Shown here: in pieces, positions 6,249 to 8,656 of the stretch | How the letters are laid out: each line of letters opens with the position of its first letter | Numbering within the stretch: the first letter of the stretch is position 1 | Source: JBCCMA01 sp045107005 | GTDB lineage: Bacteria > Pseudomonadota > Gammaproteobacteria > Steroidobacterales > JBCCMA01 | Assembly (NCBI GenBank): GCA_045107005.1 | Contig: JBGCFP010000155.1 | Span: 1 to 8,656 of the forward strand | Reading direction: 5' to 3' | DNA length: 8,656 nucleotides | Notes under the pieces: generated by a model | The model's input: only the letters and a program-made list of their open reading frames with translations | What the model was told of the DNA's origin: nothing | Databases searched by the model: none | Position numbers and translations under genes: made by a program

Positions 6249-7100
6249 TTGTCAGATGGCGGCCAAAATCACGACACCGACGTAAAGAAAGGGCTTTTAG
6301 CAGCCTATCGTCGTTTTATGGCGCCACTGGTGCGGATATTGATCAGAAATGGAATTTCGTTCAATGAGTTTGCTGATGAATTACGGGGTGTGTATGTCGA
6401 CGTTGCCGCGTCTGACTTTCCGATAGAGGGTCGTAGCCCATCTGGTACGAGGGTGGCGATTCTCACGGGGTTAACTCGGAAAGAAGTTAAGCGGCAGTTG
6501 GAGCGGGGAACGAGCAAATCGCGCGATACCGGAGATGTCAACCGGGTTAATCGCGTGCTTGATGGTTGGCATCAAGACTCAGATTTCACCGGGCCATACG
6601 GGGTTCCTCTCGAGCTCAGATTCGATAGCAGTCAGGATTCGACGCCAAGCTTCATGGAGCTTGTGCGTAGATATTCCGGCGATATGTCGGCTCGTGCAAT
6701 GCTAGATGAGTTGCTGCGTATCGATGCTGTTGAAGTTTTACCAGAGGGTGAAATCCGGGCACTAACGAAAAACTACATTTCGTCAGAGATGGACGCCACG
6801 ATATTGGAACACTTGGGCAACAGTATTTGCCATCTGGCGGAAACGCTGGATCACAATTTTGAGACTAACGACATGACGCAAAATCTGTTCGAAAGAACAG
6901 TTTTTACGTCGAAGGGCATAAGTGAAGAGTCGCTTGACGAGTTCCGGCAACTTTTGCAGGAAAAAGGAAGCATCTTTATCGGGACGCTCGACAATTTTTT
7001 GACCGCTCACGAGAAAACTGACGAAGAATCAGGATCTCTGAACATGGTAGAGACAGGGGTAGGTCTCTACCACTTTATCGACCGAGAAAGAAAAGACTAG
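6249..7100 (+). CDS. DUF6502-family protein, putative DNA-binding regulator
   Basis: The 283-aa product resembles the uncharacterised family I know as DUF6502, a recollection not checked here. Residues 15-55 (LLAAYRRFMAPLVRILIRNG, then ISFNEFADELRGVYVDVA) form the conserved N-terminal helices. Residues 68-86 (TRVAILTGLTRKEVKRQLE) read like a helix-turn-helix. A middle segment (VLDGWHQDSDF, then MLDELLRIDAVEVL) and a helical region with LFERTVF (213-219) follow, ending with ETGVGLYHF (268-276). There is no signal peptide or membrane segment. It precedes the SVVGTG-repeat gene by 25 bp, probably in one operon, and is paralogous to the convergent gene at 7949-8656. The start is uncertain: TTG at 6249 is the first possible codon after an in-frame TAA at 6243 and has no clear ribosome-binding site. 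A role in controlling its neighbour is inferred. Confidence 0.75.
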   Translation: MSDGGQNHDTDVKKGLLAAYRRFMAPLVRILIRNGISFNEFADELRGVYVDVAASDFPIEGRSPSGTRVAILTGLTRKEVKRQLERGTSKSRDTGDVNRVNRVLDGWHQDSDFTGPYGVPLELRFDSSQDSTPSFMELVRRYSGDMSARAMLDELLRIDAVEVLPEGEIRALTKNYISSEMDATILEHLGNSICHLAETLDHNFETNDMTQNLFERTVFTSKGISEESLDEFRQLLQEKGSIFIGTLDNFLTAHEKTDEESGSLNMVETGVGLYHFIDRERKD

Positions 7101-7125
7101 CTTTTTCAATTTTAAGGGGATTGAG

Positions 7126-7854
7126 ATGAATCGCAGTTTTAACCTTGCAGCAGTTATCGTAGCCGGCCTCGTTTCATTTTCTGCAGTATCGGAGGCTAAA
7201 GGGTTGACGCTCGGGCAAAGAATAAGCCCATCGTCGGTATCACAGCTTTCACAGCAACGGCTTGGCACCTCAAACTTAGTCAAACGGGGCTCGTCAAACC
7301 AGCTGAATTCGGTTGTCGGAACTGGAGTCTCACTGTTTGGGAGCACCAGGTCGGTTGTAGGAACGGGAAAGTTGAGCATTGGCAGAACTGGTACTTCAAC
7401 GAAAACTCTGACAGATAGAATATCTCTAACGCTTGGCGGCAGCCAATTGAATTCTGTCGTTGGCACTGGATATACGAAATCCGTTGTGGGCACGGGCAAG
7501 ACTAATTCAGTGGTAGGCACTGGACGCACCAATTCCGTTGTGGGAACTGGATCGCCGAATTCGGTGGTAGGCACAGGGTCTCCTAAGTCTGTCGTTGGAA
7601 CAGGCTCGCCAAATTCCGTGGTCGGAACGGGATCGCCAAACTCAGTGGTAGGAACGGGCGCACCAAATTCAGTAGTGGGCACTGGTGCACCTAACTCTGT
7701 TGTCGGCACCGGACTAAAGTCAGTGGTTGGAACAGGATCGCCGAATTCAGTGGTTGGCACGGGACGGGGCTCATCTCGAGCACAAGGCCTTACTGCCGAG
7801 CGCGCATTTCGACTAGGCCCAACAAACTCGGTTGTAGGAACAGGGATAAACTAA
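7126..7854 (+). CDS. Secreted protein with fifteen SVVGTG repeats, function unknown
   Basis: The 242-aa product begins with a Sec signal peptide (MNRSFNLAAVIVAGLVSFSA) with likely cleavage after SEA at residue 24, so it should be exported. The mature part contains the hexapeptide SVVGTG fifteen times without a mismatch, starting at residues 62, 76, 110, 119, 128, 137, 146, 155, 164, 173, 182, 191, 199, 208 and 235. From 110 to 191 the period is exactly 9 residues, with linkers such as SPN, APN or KTN. It has no cysteines, no second membrane segment and no recognisable anchor. The ATG follows AAGGGGA (7114-7120) by 5 nt. It is the second gene after the DUF6502 gene, 25 bp downstream. The regular small-residue repeat could form a solenoid, fibre or surface coat, or serve as a repeated recognition or cleavage unit. 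None of these is shown. I recall Gly-Thr-Gly-rich secreted proteins (DUF5666 type) near DUF6502 genes, which fits loosely. Confidence 0.85.
   Translation: MNRSFNLAAVIVAGLVSFSAVSEAKGLTLGQRISPSSVSQLSQQRLGTSNLVKRGSSNQLNSVVGTGVSLFGSTRSVVGTGKLSIGRTGTSTKTLTDRISLTLGGSQLNSVVGTGYTKSVVGTGKTNSVVGTGRTNSVVGTGSPNSVVGTGSPKSVVGTGSPNSVVGTGSPNSVVGTGAPNSVVGTGAPNSVVGTGLKSVVGTGSPNSVVGTGRGSSRAQGLTAERAFRLGPTNSVVGTGIN
7309..7845 (+). repeat. SVVGTG-coding repeat tract (core 7453-7764 in tandem)
   Basis: Fifteen copies of an 18-nt unit encode SVVGTG. Copies from 7453 to 7764 are tandem, mostly with a 27-bp period. The peptide is invariant but wobble bases differ widely, for example TCGGTTGTCGGAACTGGA against TCAGTGGTAGGAACGGGC. 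The repeat is therefore old at the DNA level and kept at the protein level. Confidence 0.95.
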
Positions 7855-7873
7855 GCGGAACTGCCAAAGTTTA

Positions 7874-7902
7874 GGCGCGTCTACACAATATGTCGGCGCG
7901 CC
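7874..7902. other. GC-rich inverted repeat between convergent genes
   Basis: GGCGCG (7874-7879) pairs with CGCGCC (7897-7902) across 17 nt, in the 94-bp gap between the convergent repeat-protein and second DUF6502 genes. No T-run follows on either strand. It may help termination, but the support is weak. Confidence 0.25.
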
Positions 7903-7948
7903 CATAACTCGTTGACGCTCCCTTCCAAGCAACTCGCCGTAGGTTTGT

Positions 7949-8656
7949 TTAGATTCGACTTTTCTCAAACAGAATATGGTCGTCTCTTACATGAAACGCA
8001 TAGACGCCAACACCGGTAATGTGTTCTCCAGACAGCCTGCGAGACTTGTCTTCATTCATGCTAATCCATTCGTCCACAAGTTCGACGAAACTCTCGCTAG
8101 CCGACTTAGTGAGCAACAAAAACCTCGGCAGTGAGAGAGGTCTTAAGCCGTACGTGAACGCGGCGCGCTCTAACAGCTTTGATTCGTTTTCCTCATTGGT
8201 AATGTTCTGAACAAGCGTCATTCCGACCGTAAATAGTGTCCGTTCAAAATGATAGATAGCAGACTTTGTATCACCCAGTTGGATACATGCACGATTCAAC
8301 ATTCGCACTTTAGTCTCTTCGACTATCTCCACTGAGCTCGTTTGAAAGAGTTCGTCGAATACAGACTCAAACGTGTGACCGGAGTCTTTTTCGCGATACA
8401 AAGACTCAAGCGAGCCGATAGCCCCATTAATAGGGATAACCGCCGGGTTGCCACCACTATCGCAATAATCAGGGTTCAGCGCCCAATTACTCAAGAGCTC
8501 CGATGCTGGAGCCCTGAGATCTCGAAGAGGTGTTTCTACATTTGGTCCTTCGCGTAATCGACCAATTTCTTTTCTAGAAACGCCGGACAATTTTGAGACA
8601 CTGTTCCTAGAGAGAGCAGCCCCTTCGTCTTGCATTTTGGCAATCGCAGCGTCTAA
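7949..8656 (-). CDS. Second DUF6502-like protein, 5' end outside window
   Basis: The frame stays open from the TAA at 7949 to the right edge. An internal ATG at 8635 gives 228 aa, but the frame continues upstream with LDAAIAK, so the true start is probably outside. By eye it is a diverged paralogue of the protein at 6249-7100. Numbering from the ATG, SVSKLSGVSRKEIGRL (12-27) matches VAILTGLTRKEVKRQL. LLSNWALNPDY (47-57) matches VLDGWHQDSDF. FDELFQTSSVEIV (93-105) matches LDELLRIDAVEVL. LLERAAF (154-160) matches LFERTVF, and TGVGVYAF (207-214) matches TGVGLYHF. The shared blocks include the helix-turn-helix-like segment. The N-terminal helices seen in the partner would lie beyond the edge if present. 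It converges on the repeat-protein gene with a 94-bp gap, so the repeat gene is flanked by two members of the same family. Function is unknown. Confidence 0.72.
   Translation of the reverse strand, partial: LDAAIAKMQDEGAALSRNSVSKLSGVSRKEIGRLREGPNVETPLRDLRAPASELLSNWALNPDYCDSGGNPAVIPINGAIGSLESLYREKDSGHTFESVFDELFQTSSVEIVEETKVRMLNRACIQLGDTKSAIYHFERTLFTVGMTLVQNITNEENESKLLERAAFTYGLRPLSLPRFLLLTKSASESFVELVDEWISMNEDKSRRLSGEHITGVGVYAFHVRDDHILFEKSRI

Noticed and set aside
6140..6367. Plus-strand frame overlapping the start of the DUF6502 gene
   Set aside because: Its downstream part is an out-of-frame reading of the conserved DUF6502 N-terminus, and the start lies inside the direct-repeat array.
7029..7760. 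A 243-codon open frame on the minus strand, antisense to the repeat protein, rich in PVPTTEF
   Set aside because: The in-phase 9-residue repeat keeps this frame open automatically. Its wobble positions coincide with those of the plus frame, so codon variation cannot separate the two, but it has a GTG start without a ribosome-binding site, runs into the end of the DUF6502 gene, and lacks a signal peptide. The plus frame has a signal peptide, a good ribosome-binding site and operon context.
7309..7845. Repeat tract considered as a CRISPR array
   Set aside because: The units are coding, in frame and uneven at the DNA level. There are no unique spacers of constant length, and the tract lies within a secreted protein.

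Overview
The window looks like a chromosomal piece of a non-enterobacterial gammaproteobacterium. It carries scpA and scpB (partners of SMC, absent from MukBEF-type enterics) next to trpS and yciO, with yciB, a bolA-family gene and a parvulin lipoprotein gene read divergently. As I recall, this is a conserved gammaproteobacterial neighbourhood. No genus can be assigned from the sequence.

Layout. Positions 1-3750 (minus strand) hold an apparent operon yciO > trpS > scpA > scpB: a threonylcarbamoyl-AMP synthase-family protein, tryptophanyl-tRNA synthetase with a four-cysteine motif of the iron-sulfur type, and the two kleisin-complex subunits of condensin. scpA and scpB overlap by one base. scpB runs off the left edge inside a perfect 9-bp tandem repeat encoding an Asp/Ser tail. 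Positions 3866-5662 (plus strand) hold yciB > bolA-like > parvulin lipoprotein.

Positions 5663-6248 contain no convincing gene but are dense with signals. A perfect TGTGA-N6-TCACA site lies exactly 41.5 bp upstream of the start predicted from a TATAAC box. The transcript would be about 95 nt, with three stem-loops and a final U8 terminator: a candidate CRP-activated small RNA. A second CRP-like site, a 9-bp inverted repeat, three 9-bp direct repeats spaced 11 bp apart, and a candidate promoter follow.

Positions 6249-8656 are an accessory-looking module of lower GC content. A DUF6502-type protein gene is followed after 25 bp by a gene for a secreted protein with fifteen SVVGTG motifs. A second, diverged DUF6502-type gene converges from the right and runs off the window. 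The two DUF6502-like proteins share a helix-turn-helix-like N-terminal segment and a C-terminal GVG-x-Y-x-F motif, so a regulatory role is plausible but unproven. This three-gene module and the candidate sRNA are the least explained and most interesting parts of the window.
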